Shown here: piece after piece, positions 1 to 7,906 of the stretch
How positions within the stretch are numbered: position 1 is the stretch's first letter
Layout of the letters: each line of letters starts with the position of its first letter
Origin: Ignavibacteria bacterium
GTDB lineage: Bacteria > Bacteroidota > Ignavibacteria > Ignavibacteriales > Melioribacteraceae
Length of the DNA: 8,048 nucleotides
Assembly: GCA_027347545.1 (NCBI GenBank)
Contig: DAIEQT010000067.1
Span: 1 to 8,048, forward strand
Direction: 5' to 3'
The notes under the pieces: generated by a model
What the model was told of the DNA's origin: nothing
Database searches by the model: none
The model's input: only the letters and a program-made list of their open reading frames with translations
Translations under genes and position numbers: made by a program

Positions 1-171
1 TTTAACGATGTGTATGAATTGAATTATTCCAAAATAAACGCGACCGAAGCAAAAGACGCAGTTGATAGAAGCATGACAAGTATTTATGATCTAACAAAAA
101 ATGTATCGGTGAAAACGATTGAAGATCAAGTAAAAGTAATGAGGGAGTTTTTCCAATTAAAGGAAGCGTAA
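1..171 (+). CDS. 3' end of an unrecognised gene (C-terminal 56 residues)
   Basis: The frame is open from the window edge to the TAA at 169-171, so only the last 56 residues are visible and the start lies outside the window. The fragment is polar, charged and probably mostly helical: it contains EAKDAVDRSM, then a segment around KTIEDQVKVM, and ends in REFFQLKEA. I see no catalytic motif, membrane segment or repeat and do not recognise the family. Its stop is one base before the ATG of the large multidomain gene, whose Shine-Dalgarno sequence lies inside its last codons, so the two are probably co-transcribed and coupled. By context it may belong to the same flagellar or glycan locus; a helical flagellar chaperone or the tail of another glycan enzyme are possibilities, but the sequence does not decide. 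That it is coding is supported by the tight junction and the continuous frame. Confidence 0.65.
   Translation, partial: FNDVYELNYSKINATEAKDAVDRSMTSIYDLTKNVSVKTIEDQVKVMREFFQLKEA
159..166 (+). promoter_or_regulatory. Ribosome binding site of the multidomain glycosyltransferase gene
   Basis: AAAGGAAG contains an AAGGA core (160-164) that ends 8 bases before the ATG at 173. It lies inside the last codons of the upstream gene, whose TAA (169-171) is separated from the ATG by a single C. This supports 173 as the start and suggests that translation of the two genes is coupled. Confidence 0.7.
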
Positions 172-172
172 C

Positions 173-3100
173 ATGCAGCAAACTATTGAGAGAAAAGAAA
201 ATTGGCATGAAGATTTTATTATCAACTTAGCAGCTCAGTTTAGATCCAAAGTTTATGTTGAGCTTGGCTTGTACCAATGCGAGTTATTTAATGGTGTAAT
301 ACCTTACGCCGAAACTCTAATTGGCGTTGATATTTCAGCAGAAGCCGGTAAGTGGATGAATGCTTCCGAAAAGGCTACGTTCATTCACTCAAATACAAAT
401 GATTTTGCCGAAGCTCTAAAGCGGAATCCAATCTCAATAGACATGTTGTTTATAGATGCAGATCATTCCAAAGAATCTGTGTTAAAGGATTTTTGGAATT
501 TCTTCCCATTTGTAAACGATGACGGTATCATTCTATTACATGATAGCTATCCTAAAAATGCTGAATACACTCAACCCGGTTATTGCGGGGACGGTTACAA
601 AGCGATTGAAGAGTTATCAAAAGAGACCGAGCTTTATGAAATGATGACTCTGCCGATGCATCCTGGTTTAACTTTGTGTAGAAAAAGGAAACAACATTTA
701 CCATGGTTAGAAGTTGAATCCACGGAAAACGCTAAAATAAATACTGCTTACAAAATTGTAGTTATCGCTCAAATTTTTAATGAACTACGAAAACAGAATC
801 TAGAACGCTTCTGGAAATACATTCAGCCGGTTTGTGATGCACTTGTAGTTTATGATGATGGAAGTACAGACGGCAGTTATGAATATATGTTGGACAAAGC
901 GGTTTTTACTTTACGAGCCGGCGAAAACGATTTTGAGAATGAAGTGAATCATAAAAAAATATTGCTTGAATATGCTCTTAAGCTTCAGCCCGATTTTATT
1001 CTTTGGATGGATGCCGATGAAGTGCTGACAGCAAACGCAAAAGATGAGCTGCAAAACCTTTGCAAATATGCCGACGAAAATAATATTGATGGAATCAGCT
1101 TCCACGAAATAAATCTTTGGAGAAGTAATTCTTGGAAGCGGATAGACAATTCATACGACCTTGGCTGGTTTGTGCGTTTGTGGCGGGTTACTCCGGAAAT
1201 AATGTTTAACGAAGCTGATCCCGGCTTACATCAGCAGCAATATCCTCATTCGATTAAAACAATTGAAAAAACAGATCGTGTAGGAGTAATTCATTACGGC
1301 TTTGCTTCGGATCGTTCGCTAGCTTTCAAGTATCTTGTTTACCGTTCTCACGGGCAGACCGGCTGGGCGTTGGAAAGATTGCTCGATGAAAGCACATTAA
1401 GTTTAGAAAAAGTTGATCAAAAATATTTCCCGGCTGGTTTAATTACCGATGATGAAAAACCAGCACAGCGAAGTTTCAACGAAGCGCTATCAACTCTTGA
1501 AGATTACAAAGAGGAAGTTTTCAAACCGAGAATTTCTATTGTCTGTTTGATTTACAAGAGCACCGAATGGCTAAAGTTTGTTTACGAGCAAGTATTGAAG
1601 TACACCGATCTTAGCGATAAAGAATTTTACTTTGTGGCAAACGATGCTAACGAATCTGTCTTGAAATATCTTGATCAGAACTACATACCACATTATATCT
1701 GGAATAATTCGCCAGAGCAAAGAAGCGAATGGTACATCAACAATGTTTACCGTGCTTGGAATTACTCGGCGCAAATGGCAAAAGGTGATTATCTATTGTT
1801 CGTCAATAGCGATATGGCTTTCTCGGAAAACTGGGTTGAAAATCTGTTTAACAAGCTCAATGGAAAAAACTGTGTTGCATCAAGATTAGTTGAATCTGGC
1901 AAACTTCTCTCCGGCGATCATGCAGTCAGTAAGAACTTTGGAAGATTGGTAGATGACTATAATGAAACAGCTTTCCAGAAATTTGTTGCTGAGGTAAGTG
2001 AAGATGAATTGAAAGAGGGTGGATTATTCATGCCTCTCTTAATTGGAAAAGACGATTTTCTAAAAGTCGGCGGATATCCGGAAGGAAACATTGTTCCCGG
2101 AACAAATATTTGTAATCCTGAAATCGCAAAGCAAGGCGAAGCATGTGTTAGCGGCGATGTAGTGATTATGCAAAAGTTAGCTGAGCAAGGAATTAAACAT
2201 ACAACGTCTTACGACTCAATCGTTTATCATTTTCAGTGCGGCGAAATGGATTCAAGCGGAACTGGAATTACAGAACATAATGATAAAGTGATAACAATCA
2301 TCAGCAACGATTACTTGTTGGGAAGAATGGGGGAGAAAACTATGTGGGGTTTTCTGCTTTCCAATCTGCCTAATTCGGTTGGTGTTGATATGGACTCGCT
2401 TAACGTTACTCAAGATTTTGAGAACACTGCTAGAATTCATATAAAGAATAATTATCCGGCAAGTTCTATAATCGTTCAGAATGCTTCATTCATTAACTTA
2501 ATTGATGAAGATCATTTTTCAATACTTTATCTGCAAGACAATTTACGGGCGATGAGACGGAAATCGTTTCAGCAAGAGATAAATATTAAACAAGCAAACA
2601 TCTTAGTAACCAATTCAAAAATTACCGCCGCTTCCTATCCGGAATATGATTTTGAAATTATCCCAATTGGAGTTGACGATGAATTGTTTACTCTAATGAA
2701 CAAAGAAACAGTGCAAAAGGAATTCGATATTCCGAATAGTAAGGTTGGAATTTTCGTTGGTGATCTTAGCGAAGTTAAAGGCTGGGACAAGGTTAAGAAA
2801 GTCATAGATAATCACGATGAAATTTTCTGGATAATTGTTTCGAAGGATAACAAGCAATACGAAAAAACGAATTGCAAAACATTCAATCGTATTGATCAAG
2901 AGAAATTGGCAAAGCTTCTTAACTGTGCGGATTTCTTTATACTTGGTTCACCAGTTGAGACACAATGCCTTGCAGCAATAGAAGCTTGCTTTTGCAATTT
3001 GCCTGTGATAATGAGAAACACAGGAATCTTTGCCGATTTTACTGAGGATGACCGCGCCCGAATTGGATATTTTGGAGAAGATTTTGAAACCGGATTGACT

Positions 3101-6100
3101 CAAGTTTTGTCCAATCAATTTTCTCCGCGAGAAATGATGTTTGAGAAGAAACTTACGATAGCCGGAATGGTAGAGCAATGGAAGACTTTAATCTCTCGTG
3201 CAAGATTATTCGCAGAACAAAAAGTATTAAAGCCGGTTGTTGAAAGACCGCCATTCTTTTCGGTCATAGTTCCAACTTATAACCAAGATCAATACTTAGG
3301 TGCGGCATTAGATACATTGCTTGCACAAACTTTTACAAATTGGGAAGCTGTTATTGTTAATGATGGAAGTACTGATAACACAAAAGATGTAATTGATAAA
3401 TATTTGTTGTTTGATAAAAGGTTTAGAGCATTTCACAAAGAAAACGGCGGTGTGGCAACAGCATTGAATGTCGGAATTGAAAACGCGAGAGGTGAATGGA
3501 TTTGCTGGCTCTCCTCGGACGATTGGTACGAAGCCGATAAACTTGAACATCATTATAACGCGATTGTTGAGCATCCCGATATTCAATTCTTTATTAGTCA
3601 TTGGTTTATCTATCTCCAACAGACAGGACAAAAAATTAAGCAAGGACTTTGGTTGGATATTCCGGATAAAGAATTTCAAGTATCAAGATTTTTCTGGGCG
3701 AACTATGTTCATGGTAATTCTATAGCTATCAATAAATCTGTATTTCAAAATGTAGGTGTCTTTGATGAAGCGTTGCGGCAAGGACAAGATTTTGATATGT
3801 GGCTTAGAATCGCAGCAAAATATCAAGTTCATTTTATTGATAAACGTACTTGCGTTACCAGAATTCATCCAACTCAAACAACAAATACTTTTGTAGAAGG
3901 CGGTGTTCTGGATTCAACAAGAGCGCTGTTCAAATTTCTTAACAGCCATACTTTCGAAGAACTATTTCCGTTTCTTGATTTATCAGTTCCACAAAACGTA
4001 TTAAAAGCAGTAAACGAAATTATCTTCGTAACGACTAAAGACAACGCTTTTATTTATAAAGCCGGATTTACTACTGCACTGATTGATAAAACTTTGGTTT
4101 GGATAAATAAGCAACCATTGCAGCTAAAGACAAAGATTCGTGAAAAGGTTGCTGAGATAGTTGCGTTCTACTTTGCACATACATTGCATCCAGAAGTACG
4201 GCAGCTGATGAATAAGTTTCTCGCCAAAAAAACTCCTTCTTCAGATAAGCAAGATTTTATTGCGGACGGAATGAAGTATGTTGATGAATTGCTTGAACGC
4301 GGCGACCAGAAACAAGCCAATGCAATTGAAACATATTTTAATAAAATCTCTTCTCAAACCGCTGATGATTTAACCGGCTATAAGAAATTTCAGCCAAAAG
4401 TATTTGGCTATCCTGAAGTCGAAAATTATAAACATTTAGATACTTCTCGAATTCAGTCTTGGTTTATTCAGCCGGGAAGTATGTATGCAAATTCAGTATT
4501 GCATAAGATTTCATTCAAATGTCCGGAATGCGGTTCGTTAGCAAAGATCAATCTTGAATATGAAATGCAAGCCGGAGAATCTGAAAGTAAATTCATCTGT
4601 CCAGCGTGCAAAACCGGATTAAAGTATAACGACAAAAACTTGAGTCGGGATTTAGCAGATTTCAGTAAACACAAAAATCATAAAGAGTTATCAAGCCAGA
4701 ATAATCGTGTAGCGTTTTTTATTGCAAGCGCTGCTGTAATTGGAGGCGGCTCAAAAATTTTGTTCAAGTACATAAAATGGATGACAACGCTCAGTGTGGA
4801 TGTTACGTTGTATTCCTTTTCACCAAAACCGGATTGGGCGGAAGTTTCAGCTAAGTTTATTCAGCTAAATGATAACTCGAAAATTGATGGAAGCTTATTC
4901 AACCGGCTTTTTGTGTTTAGTATTTACGATGTTCCGATGATGTTAAACTATGTTCCTTTAGAGAAAATTGTGCACATTTGTCAAGGATATGAAGGTTACC
5001 ATTATGGAACAACTTATGAGGAAATGAGAAGCGACAAACATATGTTAACAGAACTTCATGCTATCCCGGTAAAAAATATTGTCGTTTCAAAACATCTATA
5101 TGATTTATTCAAAGAGAAATTTAATAGAGAAACAGAGTACGTTCCGAATGGAGTAGATCACAAAATATTTTACCCGAATTTTCATTTAGAATCAAAAGAG
5201 AGAGCTATTGCATTTGTTGGCAATCCCAGGCATTTGCTAAAGGGATTTCACTTTTTAACACATGGAATAAAGACCATTCAGAATTCTCATCTGAGAATTG
5301 ATGAATTTAAATTGTACATCGTACTTGGCTTTGAGTTACAAGAGTCAGTTGAGATAAGAGAAAAGCTTGAAGTGGAGTTAAATTGCAAAGTTGAACTATT
5401 GATGAGGCAACCAGGCGAAAAAGTTGCCGATCTAATTCGTCGTGTTAGAGCAGTTGTCTGCACATCGTGGTATGAGGGATTCTCTTTACCGCTTTTGGAA
5501 GGAATGGCTTGCGGCACACCGGTTATTTCAACTAAAAATATGGGAGCGGAAAGTTTTTGCCGGAACGGATTCAACTCGTTCCTAATTGATCATGGAGATT
5601 CTGCCGAATTGATCAGCAAATTACTTGATGCACAATATCTAAATTTTGATTATGAAAATATTTTAGAAAATGCTTTTGCTACGTCGCTCGAGTATTCGGA
5701 ATTCGAATCGGCAAACTACTTTATCAGCGCTGTTGAAAAGATTCTTGGTCAAGGTATTCAAAATAAAATAAAACAAAAACTGCTTAACACTTATAAAGAT
5801 TATTCACGCTCAGACTTCACTGTTGAAATAAAATCCGTAAATGAAGAGGTAAATCCAGCTTCAATAGAAAATCTGATAGCGAAATCAAATTACTATATAA
5901 AGGGAAATAATTTAAAGCATGCGCTGAAACATATAGAACAAGCTCTCAGTATGTTTGGTGATGATACAGACTCGGAAGTATATGCTGACTTATTGAATCT
6001 GGCTGGTAATGTTTCGCTAGCCATTAATGACTTGGAAACAGCAAAAAATTACTTTGAGAAGGAGTTGATAGCGAATCCGCAGTCATCTACTGCTTGCTAT

Positions 6101-6271
6101 GGACTTGGTCAAATATTTTTGGAATTAGAAATAAACGATGCGGCAAAAACTATGTTTGAATGGTCGGTCAAAAATGATTCAAATAATCAAAAGGCAGTAG
6201 AAGCCCTGAACAAAGTAAATTCCTTACTCGGTTTAGAATTATCACACAATACACTTTTATTAGAGGTTTAA
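173..6271 (+). CDS. Giant multidomain methyltransferase / glycosyltransferase protein with TPR tail (2032 aa)
   Basis: Single frame without interruption. Domains in order, by residue: (1) about 15-175, class I SAM methyltransferase of the Methyltransf_24 type, with VELGLY (29-34), IGVDIS (50-55), FIDADHS (93-99) and GIILLHDS (118-125). (2) About 193-420, GT2 with DDGSTD (228-233) and MDADE (279-283). (3) About 452-690, divergent GT2 with FVNSD (543-547). (4) About 725-1015, GT4-like, with GVDDELF, a VKG motif near 868 and an EX7E pair, E929/E937. (5) About 1027-1250, canonical GT2 with NDGSTD (1063-1068), SSDD (1114-1117) and QDFDMWLR (1205-1212). (6) About 1251-1511, helical linker, then a zinc ribbon CPEC (1450-1453)/CPAC (1476-1479). 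(7) About 1512-1860, GT4 with GGGSK, VPNGVD (1657-1662) and EX7E E1768/E1776. (8) About 1895-2020, roughly three TPR-like repeats. No signal peptide or membrane segment is evident, so it is probably cytoplasmic. Inferred role: sequential assembly and possibly methylation of a glycan, most likely on flagellin given the neighbours. Sugar donors, acceptor and linkage cannot be read from the sequence; an S-layer or surface polysaccharide is an alternative target. Confidence 0.88.
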   Translation: MQQTIERKENWHEDFIINLAAQFRSKVYVELGLYQCELFNGVIPYAETLIGVDISAEAGKWMNASEKATFIHSNTNDFAEALKRNPISIDMLFIDADHSKESVLKDFWNFFPFVNDDGIILLHDSYPKNAEYTQPGYCGDGYKAIEELSKETELYEMMTLPMHPGLTLCRKRKQHLPWLEVESTENAKINTAYKIVVIAQIFNELRKQNLERFWKYIQPVCDALVVYDDGSTDGSYEYMLDKAVFTLRAGENDFENEVNHKKILLEYALKLQPDFILWMDADEVLTANAKDELQNLCKYADENNIDGISFHEINLWRSNSWKRIDNSYDLGWFVRLWRVTPEIMFNEADPGLHQQQYPHSIKTIEKTDRVGVIHYGFASDRSLAFKYLVYRSHGQTGWALERLLDESTLSLEKVDQKYFPAGLITDDEKPAQRSFNEALSTLEDYKEEVFKPRISIVCLIYKSTEWLKFVYEQVLKYTDLSDKEFYFVANDANESVLKYLDQNYIPHYIWNNSPEQRSEWYINNVYRAWNYSAQMAKGDYLLFVNSDMAFSENWVENLFNKLNGKNCVASRLVESGKLLSGDHAVSKNFGRLVDDYNETAFQKFVAEVSEDELKEGGLFMPLLIGKDDFLKVGGYPEGNIVPGTNICNPEIAKQGEACVSGDVVIMQKLAEQGIKHTTSYDSIVYHFQCGEMDSSGTGITEHNDKVITIISNDYLLGRMGEKTMWGFLLSNLPNSVGVDMDSLNVTQDFENTARIHIKNNYPASSIIVQNASFINLIDEDHFSILYLQDNLRAMRRKSFQQEINIKQANILVTNSKITAASYPEYDFEIIPIGVDDELFTLMNKETVQKEFDIPNSKVGIFVGDLSEVKGWDKVKKVIDNHDEIFWIIVSKDNKQYEKTNCKTFNRIDQEKLAKLLNCADFFILGSPVETQCLAAIEACFCNLPVIMRNTGIFADFTEDDRARIGYFGEDFETGLTQVLSNQFSPREMMFEKKLTIAGMVEQWKTLISRARLFAEQKVLKPVVERPPFFSVIVPTYNQDQYLGAALDTLLAQTFTNWEAVIVNDGSTDNTKDVIDKYLLFDKRFRAFHKENGGVATALNVGIENARGEWICWLSSDDWYEADKLEHHYNAIVEHPDIQFFISHWFIYLQQTGQKIKQGLWLDIPDKEFQVSRFFWANYVHGNSIAINKSVFQNVGVFDEALRQGQDFDMWLRIAAKYQVHFIDKRTCVTRIHPTQTTNTFVEGGVLDSTRALFKFLNSHTFEELFPFLDLSVPQNVLKAVNEIIFVTTKDNAFIYKAGFTTALIDKTLVWINKQPLQLKTKIREKVAEIVAFYFAHTLHPEVRQLMNKFLAKKTPSSDKQDFIADGMKYVDELLERGDQKQANAIETYFNKISSQTADDLTGYKKFQPKVFGYPEVENYKHLDTSRIQSWFIQPGSMYANSVLHKISFKCPECGSLAKINLEYEMQAGESESKFICPACKTGLKYNDKNLSRDLADFSKHKNHKELSSQNNRVAFFIASAAVIGGGSKILFKYIKWMTTLSVDVTLYSFSPKPDWAEVSAKFIQLNDNSKIDGSLFNRLFVFSIYDVPMMLNYVPLEKIVHICQGYEGYHYGTTYEEMRSDKHMLTELHAIPVKNIVVSKHLYDLFKEKFNRETEYVPNGVDHKIFYPNFHLESKERAIAFVGNPRHLLKGFHFLTHGIKTIQNSHLRIDEFKLYIVLGFELQESVEIREKLEVELNCKVELLMRQPGEKVADLIRRVRAVVCTSWYEGFSLPLLEGMACGTPVISTKNMGAESFCRNGFNSFLIDHGDSAELISKLLDAQYLNFDYENILENAFATSLEYSEFESANYFISAVEKILGQGIQNKIKQKLLNTYKDYSRSDFTVEIKSVNEEVNPASIENLIAKSNYYIKGNNLKHALKHIEQALSMFGDDTDSEVYADLLNLAGNVSLAINDLETAKNYFEKELIANPQSSTACYGLGQIFLELEINDAAKTMFEWSVKNDSNNQKAVEALNKVNSLLGLELSHNTLLLEV
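4520..4609 (+). other. Zinc-ribbon motif encoded within the multidomain protein
   Basis: Codons 1450-1479 encode CPEC, 22 intervening residues, then CPAC: two CxxC knuckles typical of a zinc ribbon. It sits between the third GT2 domain and the C-terminal GT4 domain, in a region otherwise without recognisable catalytic motifs. Zinc binding is inferred from the cysteine spacing. A structural or protein-binding role is more likely than catalysis. Confidence 0.7.
6262..6266 (+). promoter_or_regulatory. Ribosome binding site of the second glycosyltransferase gene
   Basis: AGAGG lies 5 bases before the ATG at 6272 and is inside the last codons of the preceding gene, whose TAA occupies 6269-6271. 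Stop and start codons are directly abutted with no base between them. Ribosomes finishing the large gene would therefore be placed to re-initiate here, which favours this start and translational coupling. Confidence 0.6.
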
Positions 6272-7801
6272 ATGCCCCGCTTAACATTATCAATGATTGT
6301 TAAAAATGAAGAAAAATATATTAGAGACTGCCTTGAGTCTGTAAAAGATATTGCATATGAAATTATAATTGTAGATACCGGATCGACAGACGATACAATA
6401 AAAATTGCGGAAAGCTATGGAGCTAAAGTTTATAATTTTGAGTGGGTGAATGATTTTTCCGCCGCACGTAATAATGCTTTAGGCAAGTCCACCGGCGAAT
6501 GGATTCTGTATCTGGACGCAGATGAAAGAATGGATGCAAATTCCATTCATGAATTAAAACGCATAATCGGCACCTCTCAAAGGGTTGGATATTACTGTAC
6601 AGTGAAAAGTATTGATCGGGAAGAGAGCCGCGATAATTCTATGTCTTACGTTCGTTTATTTGCAAACTCACCGGAAATTAAATTTGTTGGAAAAGTTCAT
6701 GAACAAATTGTTCCATCCCTAACCCAGTATGGTTATACACTTTCAAGAACTTCGATTCTAATTCATCATATTGGCTATAATGTTTCGGTTGAAGATAAAC
6801 AGAAAAAGGCAACGCGCAATTTGCCATTGCTGCTGGAAGAATACAGCGCAAACAAGGATGCGTATTATGCCTTTCAGTTAGCGCAGACATATAATGTTCT
6901 GAGTGATGACGAAAATGCTTCCATATATTTCAAGATAGCCAGTGAATCCGCTAAGTTAGATAGACAATACCGCGCGCAGTGTTATTCATCATTAGCCTTG
7001 ATAGCACATAAAAATTTCAAAACCCAAGATGCTGAAAAATATATAGCATATTCTTTGAAGGTAGATGATAAACAGCCTTTTTCATTTTTGCTTGCTTCAA
7101 AGATTTCGCACCGCAAGGGAGAGCTAAATCTGGCAGAGGATAAATGTAAACGCGCTTATGTGTTAAATCAAGCTTTACTTGTTAAGGGATTAGATGTGGT
7201 TCTTTGCGTCCTGCTCGATCCGGAAGAAGTAATTTATTATGGATTAATTCTTGCTTTACAAACAAAGAATAATGCTAACTATCATTTTTACCAAAAAGAG
7301 TTATTTTCTCTATATCAATCCCTCGATGAAACTAATGGTACAAACAATTACGAACTTGTACAAAAGATATTTAGCAATTCAGCATTCTCAAAACTGGAGG
7401 TAGATGCTATTACTAAGCTGATTAACAAGAATAATCTGAATTTCTTTTTATTCATGTTAGGTAATAATCCTTATAAGCAACAAGTAATTCTGATAGTTGA
7501 TGAGTTGCGTGCAAATTTTCCGGATTCACTGGAAGTACGAAAACTTGATGCTCGGCTTCTGGAAGAATTTGGCAGAATAGATGAAGCAATAGAAATTTTA
7601 GAAAGTGTTGTGAAAGAAAATCAAACAGATCCGGCAGTATTTTTCTATTTGATTTCTTATTACTTAAAGCTCGGCAAGGAAGATAAAATTAAGCCAATGG
7701 TATTGTTGCTGGAAAAGTATTTTTCTCATATTCCAGATGTGATGACAAGAGTTAGAACGCTTAAAAGGAAATTGTTGATGTTAACTACTGTTCCGTTATA
7801 A
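6272..7801 (+). CDS. GT2 family glycosyltransferase with TPR-like helical C-terminus (509 aa)
   Basis: Residues 3-90 are a GT-A fold of the beta-4-glucosyltransferase/SunS-like GT2 group: LSMIVKNEE at the start, VDTGSTD (34-40) for nucleotide binding, DFSAARNNAL (61-70) and the metal-binding LDADE (81-85). The catalytic half continues with YVRLF (126-130), GKVHEQI (140-146) and IHHIGY (164-169), motifs characteristic of this group. From about 196 to the end the protein is helical, with TPR-like pairs around 196-300 and 405-485 (for example FGRIDEAIEILESVVKENQ). Members of this group with TPR tails commonly transfer sugars to proteins, and a cytoplasmic O- or S-glycosyltransferase acting on flagellin is plausible here, because the flagellin gene follows 122 bases downstream. 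The donor sugar is unknown. Its GT domain resembles the first GT2 domain of the preceding protein, which shares the VRLW/VRLF and HYG/HIG signatures. No signal peptide or membrane segment is seen. It starts immediately after the upstream stop. Confidence 0.9.
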   Translation: MPRLTLSMIVKNEEKYIRDCLESVKDIAYEIIIVDTGSTDDTIKIAESYGAKVYNFEWVNDFSAARNNALGKSTGEWILYLDADERMDANSIHELKRIIGTSQRVGYYCTVKSIDREESRDNSMSYVRLFANSPEIKFVGKVHEQIVPSLTQYGYTLSRTSILIHHIGYNVSVEDKQKKATRNLPLLLEEYSANKDAYYAFQLAQTYNVLSDDENASIYFKIASESAKLDRQYRAQCYSSLALIAHKNFKTQDAEKYIAYSLKVDDKQPFSFLLASKISHRKGELNLAEDKCKRAYVLNQALLVKGLDVVLCVLLDPEEVIYYGLILALQTKNNANYHFYQKELFSLYQSLDETNGTNNYELVQKIFSNSAFSKLEVDAITKLINKNNLNFFLFMLGNNPYKQQVILIVDELRANFPDSLEVRKLDARLLEEFGRIDEAIEILESVVKENQTDPAVFFYLISYYLKLGKEDKIKPMVLLLEKYFSHIPDVMTRVRTLKRKLLMLTTVPL

Positions 7802-7818
7802 ACGGGTAAAGAAAAGAC

Positions 7819-7845
7819 TAAACTTTTTTAAAGGGGATTCGATAG
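7819..7845 (+). promoter_or_regulatory. Sigma-28 (FliA)-like promoter for flagellin
   Basis: TAAACTTT (7819-7826) matches the FliA -35 consensus TAAAGTTT at 7 of 8 positions. After exactly 11 bases comes TTCGATAG (7838-7845), which retains the CGATA core of the -10 consensus GCCGATAA (5 of 8). The spacing is the classical 11 bases. Transcription would begin near 7851-7853, giving a leader of roughly 72 bases before the flagellin ATG. Late flagellar genes, flagellin above all, are the standard targets of FliA, so position and motif agree. The start site is predicted, not shown. Confidence 0.72.
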
Positions 7846-7877
7846 TAGTATTGAGAAATGACTGTTCTTAACAAAAA

Positions 7878-7895
7878 CTGAGCAAGGAAGCTCGG
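7878..7895 (+). promoter_or_regulatory. Leader hairpin 1 with GGA hexaloop, predicted CsrA site
   Basis: Bases 7878-7883 pair with 7890-7895 (six pairs, one of them G-T), leaving the loop AAGGAA (7884-7889) closed by a C-G pair. The core CAAGGAAG fits CANGGANG, the conserved part of the CsrA/RsmA recognition sequence, with GGA shown in the hexaloop as CsrA prefers. It lies in the flagellin leader, 40 bases upstream of the ATG (measured from the loop). CsrA binding is predicted by analogy. Confidence 0.55.
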
Positions 7896-7906
7896 AAACA
7901 AACAAA

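Noticed and set aside
3308..3679. Minus-strand open frame of 123 codons
   Set aside because: It lies wholly within the third GT2 domain of the large gene, where the + strand encodes clear NDGSTD and SSDD motifs. The antisense translation shows no recognisable domain and no ribosome binding site was noted.
5287..5574. Minus-strand open frame of 95 codons
   Set aside because: It is antisense to the conserved EX7E core of the C-terminal GT4 domain, has no recognisable motif, and is best explained as a shadow of that coding sequence.
173..6271. The giant frame as an artefact joining several separate genes
   Set aside because: There is no internal stop, frame change or abrupt change in base composition that I can see, and domain boundaries are joined by plausible linkers. 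Misassembly cannot be excluded from one window but nothing points to it.
7823..7833. CTTTTTTAAAG as a possible intrinsic terminator after the 509-residue enzyme
   Set aside because: The inverted repeat is four A/T-rich pairs around a tiny loop with no following T-run, far too weak for a terminator. It overlaps the better supported FliA-like promoter.
7858..7881. Seven-codon leader ORF (MTVLNKN) in the flagellin leader
   Set aside because: The only purine-rich stretch before its ATG is GAG ending 2 bases upstream, and the predicted transcript begins only a few bases earlier. Short frames like this arise readily by chance in AT-rich sequence.
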